NCBI RefSeq assembly: GCF_947169445.1
Contig: NZ_CAMVPU010000031.1
Span: 1 to 47,145, forward strand
Length of the DNA: 47,145 nucleotides
Source of the DNA: an uncultured Butyrivibrio sp.
GTDB lineage: Bacteria > Bacillota > Clostridia > Lachnospirales > Lachnospiraceae
Direction: 5' to 3'
Positions 34,567-42,995 of the stretch are shown here, in pieces. The position numbers and the translations under genes are program-made. How positions within the stretch are numbered: the first letter of the stretch is position 1; each line of letters starts with the position of its first letter. Below the pieces are notes generated by a model. It saw only the letters and a program-made list of their open reading frames with translations. It had not been told where the DNA came from and made no database searches.

Positions 34567-35985
34567 TCAAAAATTGAAGTATATGAATGGATTATGAGCA
34601 CCCAAAATCAAATACGAAATCGCCCACACAAAAACTGCTGCGACAACGCAAGGCTCAACAAACAGTAATACCTCTCCAATTTTATTGGCTGACATCTTAT
34701 CCTTGATTACTTTCACTATAGGTGTAGCAAACAAAACACCAAGGACAATAAAAACGCCGTACTGACGCAAATTCGATATCACATCTGAATCAAGCATATT
34801 TGAAGAGTATCTATATCTTCCTAGCATTGCAAGACAATATCTGATACCAAGCTCTAGTTCGGATGAATTAAAAATAACCCATCCAAAATTCACACAGGCA
34901 AGGGTAAAAATACGCCATAAAGACTCAAATAATAAAGACTTTTTCTCCGATGGCTTGATGACATACTTTTCAAATGTAAGGAGCACGAAATAACCAATTC
35001 CCCACATTAAAAAAGTAACATTTGCACCATGCCATATACCAGTAAGAGCCCATACCACAAGCATGTTAAGAACATGTCTTAAAGGCTTAACTCTTGATCC
35101 TCCAAGCGGTATATACACATAATCTCTAAACCAGCTGCTAAGAGAAATATGCCATCTGCGCCAAAACTCAGTTATAGATTTAGATATATATGGATAATTA
35201 AAGTTCTCTTCAAACTCAAAACCGAACATTTTCCCAAGGCCTATTGCCATGTCTGAGTAGCCGGAAAAATCATAAAAAATCTGAAGGCTATAACAAATAG
35301 CCCCCATCCACAAAAACAACGGATTAGTTTCAGTAACATCTCTTCCAAAGGTCACTTCCGGAATAAATGCCAGGTTATTAGCTAAGATTATCTTTTTTCC
35401 GAATCCTATCATAAAACGTCTGGCACCTTCGGAAAAAAGTTCCAGTTTACAAACTCTGTGTGAAATCTGCTTCTCTATAGTTGAATATCTGACAATAGGA
35501 CCGGCAATTAACTGCGGGAAGAAAGAAATATACAACGCCACATATAATGGGTTCTTTTGAACGCTGACCGTCCCCCTATATACATCAATAACATATGATA
35601 ATGCCTGAAATGTAAAAAATGATATTCCTATCGGAAGAACAATTCCTATTGGTTTAATCCCTGTTCCAAATAGACTCCCGGTAAGTTCAAGTGAATAATC
35701 CAGATATTTATATACAAATAAAATTCCTATATTTATAACAGCATCTACCCACATTAGTATCCTGGCCCTGAGCTGTCCCCTGTTCCTGTCTATAAGAATA
35801 GCCAGAAAATAGTTGATCAATATCGAGCCGATCATTACAAAAACAAATTGCGGCTCTCCGTAGGAATAGAAGATCAAGCTTGCTGCTAACAAAATATAGT
35901 TTTGATATTTTTCATTGGCCAAATAATAAAGAAATAACACTATTGGCAAAAACAAAAAAGCAAAAATCAGACTAGAAAAAACCAT
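34567..35985 (-). CDS. MBOAT-family O-acyltransferase (AlgI/DltB-like)
   Basis: A 472-residue membrane protein that takes acetyl groups from cytoplasm to the outer face for polysaccharide O-acetylation. FFPQLIAGPIVRY (155-167), YDFSGYSDMAIGLGKMFGF (238-256), FWRRWHISLSSWFRDYVYIPLGGSR (274-298) and GIWHGANVTFLMWG (316-329, catalytic His 319) are the full set of AlgI marks. GAGGGAAA precedes the ATG. It begins after a terminator-like hairpin downstream of the amino-sugar cassette, and may thus be partly independently transcribed. Its partner is the AlgX-like gene downstream. Confidence 0.95.
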   Translation of the reverse strand: MVFSSLIFAFLFLPIVLFLYYLANEKYQNYILLAASLIFYSYGEPQFVFVMIGSILINYFLAILIDRNRGQLRARILMWVDAVINIGILFVYKYLDYSLELTGSLFGTGIKPIGIVLPIGISFFTFQALSYVIDVYRGTVSVQKNPLYVALYISFFPQLIAGPIVRYSTIEKQISHRVCKLELFSEGARRFMIGFGKKIILANNLAFIPEVTFGRDVTETNPLFLWMGAICYSLQIFYDFSGYSDMAIGLGKMFGFEFEENFNYPYISKSITEFWRRWHISLSSWFRDYVYIPLGGSRVKPLRHVLNMLVVWALTGIWHGANVTFLMWGIGYFVLLTFEKYVIKPSEKKSLLFESLWRIFTLACVNFGWVIFNSSELELGIRYCLAMLGRYRYSSNMLDSDVISNLRQYGVFIVLGVLFATPIVKVIKDKMSANKIGEVLLFVEPCVVAAVFVWAISYLILGAHNPFIYFNF

Positions 35986-36009
35986 TTTCCCTCACAAATC
36001 CACTCACAC

Positions 36010-36040
36010 AAATATAGGCCATTATTCATGGCCTATATTT
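36010..36040 (-). terminator. Perfect 12-bp inverted repeat after the amino-sugar cassette
   Basis: AAATATAGGCCA (36010-36021) and TGGCCTATATTT (36029-36040) pair perfectly around a 7-base loop, 11 bases after the stop of the FdtB-like gene. The arm ends in TATATTT, giving a weak U tract, so it can be a terminator or attenuator on the minus strand. Confidence 0.6.
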
Positions 36041-36050
36041 TATCACATTA

Positions 36051-37145
36051 TCAAAATTTATTAATCATCTCTATAACATAATCCTGCTCTTCTTTAGTCA
36101 TTCCATTGTAAAGCGGAATAGAAAGAACAGATTTAGCATACTTCTCAGTAATAGGAAGGCTTCCCTCTTTAAGTCCAAGATACTGATATGCCTCTGACAA
36201 ATGTGGTGGGATTGGGTAATGAATAATTGTACCAATTCCGTTGTCATCCAGGTACTTCATCAGCTCATCGCGATACTCTGACTTAATTACAAACTGATGC
36301 CAGATGTGAGTAGCACCTTCCCTGATTCGTGGAAGCTCGATCTTATCATTATGAAGCTCATTAAGATATCTCTCACATATCTGCTCTTTTTCTCTGGCAA
36401 GTTCATCCAAATGACTTAGGCGTACTCTCAAAAAGCCGGCCTGAATCTCATCTAATCTGGAGTTGGCACCTACAACTTTGTTGTAATATCTTTTTTCAGA
36501 ACCATAATTACGAAATACTCTTGTATCTTCCGCAATCTTGTCATCATTAGTTGTAATGGCACCAGCATCACCGAATGCTCCAAGGTTCTTAGAAGGGTAA
36601 AAAGAAAAGCATCCAATATCACCAAATGTTCCAATCTGCTGACCATTAAACTTTGCACCATGAGCCTGTGCGCAATCCTCAACAAGTCTTAAATTATGCT
36701 TCTTGCACAGATCAACGATTGGTCCCATATTAGAAGCCTGTCCATAAAGATGCACAACCAGAACCGCTTTGGTCTTACCAGTGATTTTCTCTTCAATCTT
36801 GGATGCATCAATATTAAAGTACTCATCCGGTTCAACAAATACCGGCGTAGCACCGTTCATTGTGATTCCCATAACGCTGGCAATGTAAGTATTACCCTGA
36901 ACAATTACCTCATCGCCGGTTCCAATTCCAAGAATCCTAAACGCTATCCAAAGCGCATCAAGACCACTGGCAAGTCCTACGCAGTGCTTGGCACCCACGT
37001 AACTTGCAAATTCATTTTCAAAATTCTTAACCTCATTACCAAGGATATACCATCCAGAACGAAGCACCTCCAAAGCCTTTGCTTCAAATTCGTCCTGGTA
37101 CATATAAAAGCCCCTGTCGAGGCGGTTAGGCATAATCTTTTCCAT
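36051..37145 (-). CDS. fdtB: dTDP-3-amino-3,6-dideoxyhexose aminotransferase (FdtB/QdtB-like)
   Basis: A 364-residue PLP aminotransferase that puts an amino group on C3 of dTDP-3-keto-6-deoxyhexose. LASGLDALWIAFR, VQGNTYIAS (82-90), VEDCAQAHGA with Asp 157 for PLP, and FSFYPSKNLGAFGDAGA with Lys 186 as Schiff base; the SFYPSKNLGA form is that of FdtB, QdtB and related C3 enzymes. It starts right after the stop codon of the acetyltransferase gene. Together with the FdtA-like and FdtC-like genes it makes a 3-acylamino-3,6-dideoxyhexose, galacto (Fuc3NAc) or gluco (Qui3NAc) being undecided. Gene symbol is by analogy. Confidence 0.92.
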   Translation of the reverse strand: MEKIMPNRLDRGFYMYQDEFEAKALEVLRSGWYILGNEVKNFENEFASYVGAKHCVGLASGLDALWIAFRILGIGTGDEVIVQGNTYIASVMGITMNGATPVFVEPDEYFNIDASKIEEKITGKTKAVLVVHLYGQASNMGPIVDLCKKHNLRLVEDCAQAHGAKFNGQQIGTFGDIGCFSFYPSKNLGAFGDAGAITTNDDKIAEDTRVFRNYGSEKRYYNKVVGANSRLDEIQAGFLRVRLSHLDELAREKEQICERYLNELHNDKIELPRIREGATHIWHQFVIKSEYRDELMKYLDDNGIGTIIHYPIPPHLSEAYQYLGLKEGSLPITEKYAKSVLSIPLYNGMTKEEQDYVIEMINKF

Positions 37146-37973
37146 TTACTGCCCGTTCTCCTTTTCCCACTTTTCATATCCGATGCCTTCCCATGGCATA
37201 CCTCTGTCAAATGAATATTTCCATGGATATACCTGCTTACCGGTTAGTGAGTCTTTTATCTTATCAGTCTTACCATGTTCCTTTGCAGGATTTCCAACTG
37301 CAATAGAATCATCAGAAACATCCTTGGTCACTATCGAGCCTGCACCAACCAAAGCACCGTTGCCGATTACTTTTCCAGGCAAAACCACACTTCCTGTTGC
37401 CACAATCGCATATTCCTCTATGGTAACTCCCATGAGTGAATTTGATGGCGGATTTGGATCATTTGTCAATACTACATAAGGGAAAATCCACGCATATTTT
37501 TTTATAACACTCTTCATGCCTATATGAACATTGCTATGCATATTTACATAATCCTGTATTTCACAATGGCCCTGAATGTCTGACAGTGTTCCTATTCTTA
37601 CATGATTTCCGATTTTGGCCTGCTCCCTGATAGTAACCCTATGTCCGGTTTGAAGGTAATCGCCAAAATCATTATCGCCATATATAATTGTTTCACTTCT
37701 TATAAGCGACTCTTTTCCAATATGTAACGGATGAACTTTATTTATTCTATCTTCATAAAAATCAACAACGTACTCGCCGAGGATACATCTTGCGCCTATA
37801 GTAGTTCCTTCATCTATTGTCACATTACTATGAATTATAGTGTCATAGTCAATAAACACATTATCTCCAATAGTAATATTATCTTCTAAAATACACCCCT
37901 TACGTATCGTAACGCCATTTCCAATGTTGACGTTCTCACCCATCACAACACTACTATCAATACAATTTGCCAT
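37146..37973 (-). CDS. fdtC: Left-handed beta-helix N-acyltransferase (FdtC/QdtC-like)
   Basis: A 275-residue acyltransferase with hexapeptide repeats from about residue 8 to 215 (VVMGENVNIGNGVTIRKGCILEDNI..., VRIGTLSDIQGH), ending with GNPAKEHGKTDK, the typical end of the trimeric sugar N-acetyltransferases WlbB, QdtC and FdtC. It acylates the 3-amino group made by the next gene product, usually with acetyl-CoA. Conserved His and Asn residues (HSNVHIGMKS region) are present but I cannot assign the catalytic base. GGGGGAAACTAAGG precedes the ATG. Confidence 0.88.
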   Translation of the reverse strand: MANCIDSSVVMGENVNIGNGVTIRKGCILEDNITIGDNVFIDYDTIIHSNVTIDEGTTIGARCILGEYVVDFYEDRINKVHPLHIGKESLIRSETIIYGDNDFGDYLQTGHRVTIREQAKIGNHVRIGTLSDIQGHCEIQDYVNMHSNVHIGMKSVIKKYAWIFPYVVLTNDPNPPSNSLMGVTIEEYAIVATGSVVLPGKVIGNGALVGAGSIVTKDVSDDSIAVGNPAKEHGKTDKIKDSLTGKQVYPWKYSFDRGMPWEGIGYEKWEKENGQ

Positions 37974-37975
37974 CC

Positions 37976-38962
37976 TTAGTTTCCCCCTTTTCTTTTCTCA
38001 GCGCTTTTTTCATCTTTATCACTATTACTATCCTCAATGATATAAGGAGGCCTATTCCTTGACGCATCAAATGTTCTCCACAGGTATTCGCCCAGAATTC
38101 CCATAGAAATCATTATTATTCCAAAGCTAAAGAGATTAAAGATAAATAACGTCGTAAAGCCACTTACCGGTATATTACCAGCAAGCTTAGCTACAAGTAC
38201 AACTATTGCCCATATAAACGCCGCAGCAAATGACAAGCAACCTACTATTTCCAAAAATCTGATCGGCAAAGTTGAAAAACTAAACAGCGTGTCAGAAACA
38301 AGTCTTATCTTCTTTTTCAGTGTCCACTTGCTAGTGCCTATTTCTCGCGCCTTTCTGGTATAATAAACAATTCCGGTTTTAAAGCCGCTCCACAGTATCT
38401 GTCCGGTTATTGCACTATTCTTCTCATCAAGGCTGTCTAGAACATTTATGGCTTTTCTATCAAGAAGATAAATGTCAAATCCATTCTTAGGCATTGTAGG
38501 AAGTGATGTCTTACGAACCATCCAATAATATAGATTTGCAAAGCCTACCTGGCTCTTGCTCTCTTCCCTTCCTTCTCTGCAGGCAAGAACAACATTATTC
38601 CCGCTCTTCCAGCTCTCTACCATATCAAGGATAAGCTCTGTTGGTTCCTGAAGGTCGGCTGCTTTTATAATTGCACAATCACCTGTCGCATGAGCCAATC
38701 CGCACAGACATGCTGAATGGGATCCAAAATTACGTGACAGACTATAAATCTTTATGTTAGGATCCTGCGCAGCCAATTCTTTCATCACATCATAGCTTTT
38801 ATCTTTGGATCCGTCATTGACCATAACAATCTCATACTCATAATCTATCTTATCTATGAATTTTTCTTTAAGATCAGCATATAATGGTCTAAGATTATCC
38901 TCGTTGTAATATACAGGAATTACTACCGATACTTTCATATTGTAAATATCCTTATTGTTCAT
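37976..38962 (-). CDS. Polyprenyl-phosphate glycosyltransferase, GT2 (GtrB/ArnC-like)
   Basis: A 328-residue GT2 enzyme: SVVIPVYYNEDNLRPLY, YEIVMVNDGSKDKSYDVM, then AIIKAADLQEPTELI, in which ADLQEP is the DxD region form of the GtrB/DPM type. Two C-terminal helices (about 237-262 and 275-300) and MGILGEYLWRTFDASRNRPPYII are also family marks. It lies between the FdtA-like and FdtC-like genes, which hints that it loads the 3-acylamino sugar, or its neighbour in the glycan, onto polyprenyl phosphate. ATG 38962 overlaps the FdtA stop; ATG 38938, after AAGGA, is an alternative. Confidence 0.9.
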   Translation of the reverse strand: MNNKDIYNMKVSVVIPVYYNEDNLRPLYADLKEKFIDKIDYEYEIVMVNDGSKDKSYDVMKELAAQDPNIKIYSLSRNFGSHSACLCGLAHATGDCAIIKAADLQEPTELILDMVESWKSGNNVVLACREGREESKSQVGFANLYYWMVRKTSLPTMPKNGFDIYLLDRKAINVLDSLDEKNSAITGQILWSGFKTGIVYYTRKAREIGTSKWTLKKKIRLVSDTLFSFSTLPIRFLEIVGCLSFAAAFIWAIVVLVAKLAGNIPVSGFTTLFIFNLFSFGIIMISMGILGEYLWRTFDASRNRPPYIIEDSNSDKDEKSAEKRKGGN

Positions 38963-39368
38963 TTATTATCTTTACAAATTCATCATAATCCCTTATATAC
39001 TCGTTTGGATCATAATGAGTGCTGGCAAGGCACAGCAAAACTGAATCTTCGCTAAAATCATACATATCCTTCCAGATCATCTTTGGAAGATATATACCGG
39101 TATGAGGACGTGTCAAAGAAAAAATCGCCTCATTGCCTTTTCCGTCTTTAACCTTTACCTTGCTGGTTCCTGCAACATTGATAAGGACAAACTCACTTTC
39201 TCTGTTGGCATGTTGTCCACGAACAACATCATGATCCGAACCATATATATAAAAGATTCGCTTAATATCAAAAGGAATATCCTGCTGCCCTTCTACAATT
39301 ACGAGATGACCTCTGTCATCACCCCTCTGCTGGAATTCAAGCATTTGAGCTAAATTTAAAACATTCAT
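38952..39368 (-). CDS. fdtA: Sugar 3,4-ketoisomerase-type cupin (FdtA/QdtA/WxcM-like)
   Basis: A 138-residue cupin that in its family moves the keto group of dTDP-4-keto-6-deoxyglucose from C4 to C3. RGHLVIVEG, IKRIFYIYG, VVRGQHANRESEFVLI (49-64) and YDPNEYIRDYDEF at the end fit well. The usual HAH of the active-site motif is HAN here (His 53, Asn 55). I chose ATG 39368 because GGGGGA lies five bases upstream; the frame from 39407 would overlap a gene remnant. It is the first gene of the amino-sugar cassette. FdtA and QdtA differ in product stereochemistry, which is not decided from the sequence. Confidence 0.9.
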   Translation of the reverse strand: MNVLNLAQMLEFQQRGDDRGHLVIVEGQQDIPFDIKRIFYIYGSDHDVVRGQHANRESEFVLINVAGTSKVKVKDGKGNEAIFSLTRPHTGIYLPKMIWKDMYDFSEDSVLLCLASTHYDPNEYIRDYDEFVKIINEQ

Positions 39369-39385
39369 ATTCGTCCCCCAGAAAT

Positions 39386-39496
39386 CTATTCTATTAAAGC
39401 ACACCACTCAGTTATCATATTCTCAATACTGTACTTCTGCAAACATTCATTTGAATTCTGTAAATAATGATCTCTAAGCTTAGAATCATTTATTTC
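39386..39496 (-). pseudogene. 3' remnant of a lost GT4 glycosyltransferase gene
   Basis: Directly after the GT2 stop codon TGA, and in its frame, 36 codons are open and end at TAG (39388-39386). The translation is like the last helix of GT4 enzymes: KLRDHYLQNSNECLQKYS followed by IENMITEW, to be compared with the common tail 'S-x-E-x-I-x-x-x-W'. Since the GT2 protein already ends properly, this is best read as the end of a GT4 gene that was replaced. The FdtA-like start lies 17 bases downstream of the remnant stop. Confidence 0.55.
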
Positions 39497-40513
39497 TCAG
39501 ACAAAATCCGCCTTTTTCTTTCTGGCCGTCTTTATTTTATTAAGCAAAAAGCATGTATTCCTTACCCCTATGATCCTACAAGCCGCCCTAATAAGGCGTC
39601 CCTCTGATGACAAATCATATTTCAAGAAATAAAGAACATTTTTCACCCCATCAATTAGTTCTTTTCTCTCATCCTTTGCAACATAAAAGATATTGCCCAT
39701 AACAGTATGCTCAAGCATATTGGCTAGAGATGCTCTAATAGCAAAATCCAATTCTTTATCCAAAGCTTTACTGATAAGATATGAATTCCAATCATCAATT
39801 ACAAAGATAGTGTCTCTAATCAGTTTTGCAAAATTCTTATGCATGGTTGATGATTGAATCTTCCATCGATAATAATAATGCGCCTTGATCATGGCCACCT
39901 TATCGGCTTCCAGAATAACTCTGTCTATCAGCTGCAAATCCTCTGATATTCTACCCTCAAGGAATCTAAAGCCTTTTTCTCTCCAGTATGCCGTTCTATA
40001 ACACTTTCCGCAAGGACTCCAGTTAGGGACCGATAAATACATCTTTTTCAGAGCCTGCTCACCGGTTATTCCTTCATATTCCGTTGGATTCAGCTTTGTC
40101 TGAATGTCTATTATATGACCATCAGGCTCGATGTTGTATATTGACTCAGAAAGAATAAGGTCAAGTTGGCCATATTGCCTGATTTTATCGTGAAACTGCT
40201 CAAGTGTGTCTGCTGCTATAACATCATCACTATCGACAAAAATAAAGTATTCACCATTAGCAATCTTAGTTCCTATATTACGTGCCGAAGATTGTCCACC
40301 ATTCTTCTTGTGATGGACCAATATATTATCGTGCAAAGATGCATATTCATCACATAACTTCTCGCTTCCGTCGCTACTGCCATCATCCACAAGGACTATT
40401 TCATAATCCTTGTAGGTCTGTGCCAATATACTATCTATGCACTCTTTAAGATAATCTACAACATTGTAGACCGGTATTATCACACTAAATTTATACTTAT
40501 TGCTACTCTGCAT
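39497..40513 (-). CDS. Glycosyltransferase family 2 (EpsJ-like)
   Basis: A 338-residue inverting GT2 enzyme. SVIIPVYNVVDYLKECIDSILAQTYKDYEIVLVDDGSSDG is the nucleotide-binding start, YFIFVDSDDVI the metal-binding DxD, and YYRWKIQSSTM is a later conserved site. No C-terminal membrane helix is present, so it works at the cytoplasmic face on the lipid-linked glycan. GAGGGAAAA precedes the ATG. It follows the DUF6056-type gene by 45 bp. The stop is followed in frame by a short GT4-like remnant. Sugar specificity is open; this GT2 group includes galactosyl and GlcNAc transferases. Confidence 0.92.
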   Translation of the reverse strand: MQSSNKYKFSVIIPVYNVVDYLKECIDSILAQTYKDYEIVLVDDGSSDGSEKLCDEYASLHDNILVHHKKNGGQSSARNIGTKIANGEYFIFVDSDDVIAADTLEQFHDKIRQYGQLDLILSESIYNIEPDGHIIDIQTKLNPTEYEGITGEQALKKMYLSVPNWSPCGKCYRTAYWREKGFRFLEGRISEDLQLIDRVILEADKVAMIKAHYYYRWKIQSSTMHKNFAKLIRDTIFVIDDWNSYLISKALDKELDFAIRASLANMLEHTVMGNIFYVAKDERKELIDGVKNVLYFLKYDLSSEGRLIRAACRIIGVRNTCFLLNKIKTARKKKADFV

Positions 40514-40558
40514 TTTTCCCTCTTACATGAAACCAACCGCTATCTCAAATATCATAAA

Positions 40559-41989
40559 TCAGTCTTTATAAATAACGCTCAGCGATTTCAGACCAAATAC
40601 TCGGCTAATAGGTGTATTAACCCAGGTATCCGGATCTTCCAAAACTCCAGCCCCTTTAACATAACTAATACGTGGATAATCGTTTATCTCCACTACGACA
40701 TCAGTATCCTTCTCACTTTGATATATCACTTCTAACATGTAATCATTGGCAGCCTCATATCTGGCCAATGTTCCATTAGACATATCCTCATATATTTTCA
40801 TAGGAAACAATGTATCTTCTTTTCTAAGCAAAACAAATAGCACTATCCCAGCAACAATGAACATCACAAATGGATTCCACTTATCTGATGGTCTTAAATC
40901 AAAACGTACAATAATCCATCCGATAACATCCAGTAAAATAATCAGCATAAAGACAGCAGCCACTGTTTTCCCGATAAACTGCGTCCTGTCTTCCAATCTT
41001 CCGACCCCTAACAGCACCGGAAAATCAACTATTACTTCTCCAATGAATAAAAGCACAATAAGTAAAACTGGGTTAACTAAAACCTTCTCATATTTCTCAG
41101 CATATTTCAGAGAAATAACTACAGCAATTATCATAACAAGAACTGTTCCGTCCGCAATGATTTGCCAGTTCCTCTCCGCAACCCAATTAGCACTTTGCTG
41201 AAGTGCCGCTATAACATCCCCTATACTCATCTCCCCTTCATATCTGGAATAGTTTCCCGGAGAAATAACATTTATTATAGCGCCCGCCAATGATGCGAAA
41301 AAAGTAATAAGTGATCTACTAATCTTTTGTCTTCGTACAGCACGGTACACCGTCAAAAGGAATGCAACTCCGCACGTTAGGGCTGCAACATTCAAAGGCC
41401 CTCCGACTGCCAAGAAAGAAAGGATCACACAAAGCACAGAGCATAAAATTTTTCTATCATTCTTTATCTGAAGTCCAAAAGAGAAAAACGCAAAAGAAAT
41501 AGCCAGTGTGTAGGCAATAATTCCATTTAACCAATAAAACGTATCCTTAATCTGACCAGCATTATACAGAATCATCAATATAACGGCAAAAAAAGCTGCA
41601 AACACTGAAAGCCATCTGTCAGTTTTATCCTTAATCCGCCCAGCAAATATAGAATGCACCAGATAAAGCAAAGATACGAACCATAGCAGAATTCCGCCAA
41701 ACATCCACAATTGAACATATATATTGCCAAATTTCAAAAATGGCAAATATACAATTGGAGCCATCATATTTGTAAAATAGGTTCCTTGCCAGCGCATATA
41801 CTCTTTTTGAGAAAAATTCACAATCTTAATAAAGAAACTCGATTCCGGTAAATAAGATAAGTTTTCCAAAAAGCAGTAATCATCCTGCGCTATATTTGCA
41901 AAAAATGCCAAACGTAAATAGGGATATATCAAAAGAATCAGTACAACAATCTCTATCACTAATGATATATGCTTAAACTTTTTACTCAT
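40559..41989 (-). CDS. DUF6056-type polytopic membrane protein, GT-C-like
   Basis: A 476-residue protein with about ten helices. After helix 1, NIAQDDYCFLENLSYLPE and RWQGTYFTNMMAPIVY are the marks of the DUF6056 group: an Asp-Asp-Tyr motif in the first outer loop, as GT-C glycosyltransferases have. A C-terminal outer part of about 80 residues ends the protein. These proteins are frequent in surface-glycan loci, but I know of no established reaction. It follows the GT11-like gene by 67 bp and comes ahead of a GT2 gene. Confidence 0.75.
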   Translation of the reverse strand: MSKKFKHISLVIEIVVLILLIYPYLRLAFFANIAQDDYCFLENLSYLPESSFFIKIVNFSQKEYMRWQGTYFTNMMAPIVYLPFLKFGNIYVQLWMFGGILLWFVSLLYLVHSIFAGRIKDKTDRWLSVFAAFFAVILMILYNAGQIKDTFYWLNGIIAYTLAISFAFFSFGLQIKNDRKILCSVLCVILSFLAVGGPLNVAALTCGVAFLLTVYRAVRRQKISRSLITFFASLAGAIINVISPGNYSRYEGEMSIGDVIAALQQSANWVAERNWQIIADGTVLVMIIAVVISLKYAEKYEKVLVNPVLLIVLLFIGEVIVDFPVLLGVGRLEDRTQFIGKTVAAVFMLIILLDVIGWIIVRFDLRPSDKWNPFVMFIVAGIVLFVLLRKEDTLFPMKIYEDMSNGTLARYEAANDYMLEVIYQSEKDTDVVVEINDYPRISYVKGAGVLEDPDTWVNTPISRVFGLKSLSVIYKD

Positions 41990-41991
41990 AT

Positions 41992-42060
41992 TTACTCTCT
42001 AATAACCTCCACCAACTTATCATAGCATCCATCAGAAGCCCAAATACCACATGATATCAA
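41992..42060 (-). pseudogene. Possible 3' remnant before the DUF6056-type gene (22 codons)
   Basis: In the gap after the GT11-like gene one frame reads LISCGIWASDGCYDKLVEVI-RE up to TAA (41994-41992), two bases before the next ATG. It is protein-like and has operon-like spacing, but is very short. It may be chance. Confidence 0.2.
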
Positions 42061-42995
42061 TCATGCTCTTCCACAAACTCCCCCTCCGGAGTAAGATATA
42101 TCCAGCCTTTCTCATAAATATCTATAGGCTGATCGTCCCTCTGCATCCACTTACTGGGTGCAATCACTTTTTTCATTTTATTCTTGGAAAGATGCTGTGC
42201 CCACCAGCTAAAGGTAGAATTATGAATAATAAAATGTTTGCATGAAGACATAAGCCTTATCTTTTCCCAAATAGGATTGTTCGGGGTTTCAAACATTAAA
42301 TTCGCATCAACCTTTATATTATTCCTGCACCATTCGACATCATCAGAAAAGACAACAAACACAGGATTGTCCAGTTCTTTTTTCAAATATTCAATTGCCC
42401 TGTAGAAGTACGAAATATCATATTGATATACCGGATCCGTGATGTCTCTTCTCTTTATTGTAACGCATACAGATTCCGAATTATTGATTACATCCAAAAG
42501 ATCCTTATTTTGCTCAAGAGCTGCGTTTCTCGGTGTCAACTCTTTCTTTATCTTCTCATCTATTTCCTCAAAATATCTGGGTGACTCAAAATATCCGTAA
42601 ACGTAAATGTTCTTTTTCTTGTAAATCGGAAATGGGTAGTAAGCTGCATCAAAATAGTATATTCCCAAAGGAGGCAGTATTTTGGCACATCTTAAAAGAA
42701 ACCGATAGGTTCTCTTCTTCATAGAAGTAAGACCAAAAACATATCGAAACAGCTTGAATAACCTGAACATGAATCCGCCCCATCCCATATTTGATTCATA
42801 TTTATATGGGACAGTTTCGTAATCCTGAAGCAAATTATCGCTTTCTTTAAAAATAGCTTTTCCTCTTGCCTTGCTATAATTGATAATCAGCTCCGCATCC
42901 GTCTTTTCCTGAATATATCTGGCAAACGCATATTGAAAAAACTGATTGCCGCAATTTCCTCTTATATATAGATGTACTTTTGGTCTCTTTTTCAT
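42057..42995 (-). CDS. GT11-like fucosyltransferase with altered HxRxGD motif
   Basis: A 312-residue member of the alpha-1,2-fucosyltransferase family. IRGNCGNQFFQYAFARYIQEKTD is the family start, VFVVFSDDVEWC and HFIIHNSTFSWWAQHLS are the late conserved motifs. In the middle, where most relatives have HxRRGD for GDP-fucose binding, it reads VTIKRRD (178-184): the His is Thr and the Gly is Arg. It is therefore either a subfamily with changed donor site or of reduced activity. The start overlaps the GT2 stop by four bases (ATGA). It is only distantly like the GT11 enzyme at 20628-21500. Confidence 0.85.
   Translation of the reverse strand: MKKRPKVHLYIRGNCGNQFFQYAFARYIQEKTDAELIINYSKARGKAIFKESDNLLQDYETVPYKYESNMGWGGFMFRLFKLFRYVFGLTSMKKRTYRFLLRCAKILPPLGIYYFDAAYYPFPIYKKKNIYVYGYFESPRYFEEIDEKIKKELTPRNAALEQNKDLLDVINNSESVCVTIKRRDITDPVYQYDISYFYRAIEYLKKELDNPVFVVFSDDVEWCRNNIKVDANLMFETPNNPIWEKIRLMSSCKHFIIHNSTFSWWAQHLSKNKMKKVIAPSKWMQRDDQPIDIYEKGWIYLTPEGEFVEEHD

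Noticed and set aside
36696..37214. 172-codon plus-strand open frame
   Set aside because: It is fully antisense to the FdtB-like and FdtC-like genes, has no ribosome site and a composition typical of shadow frames.
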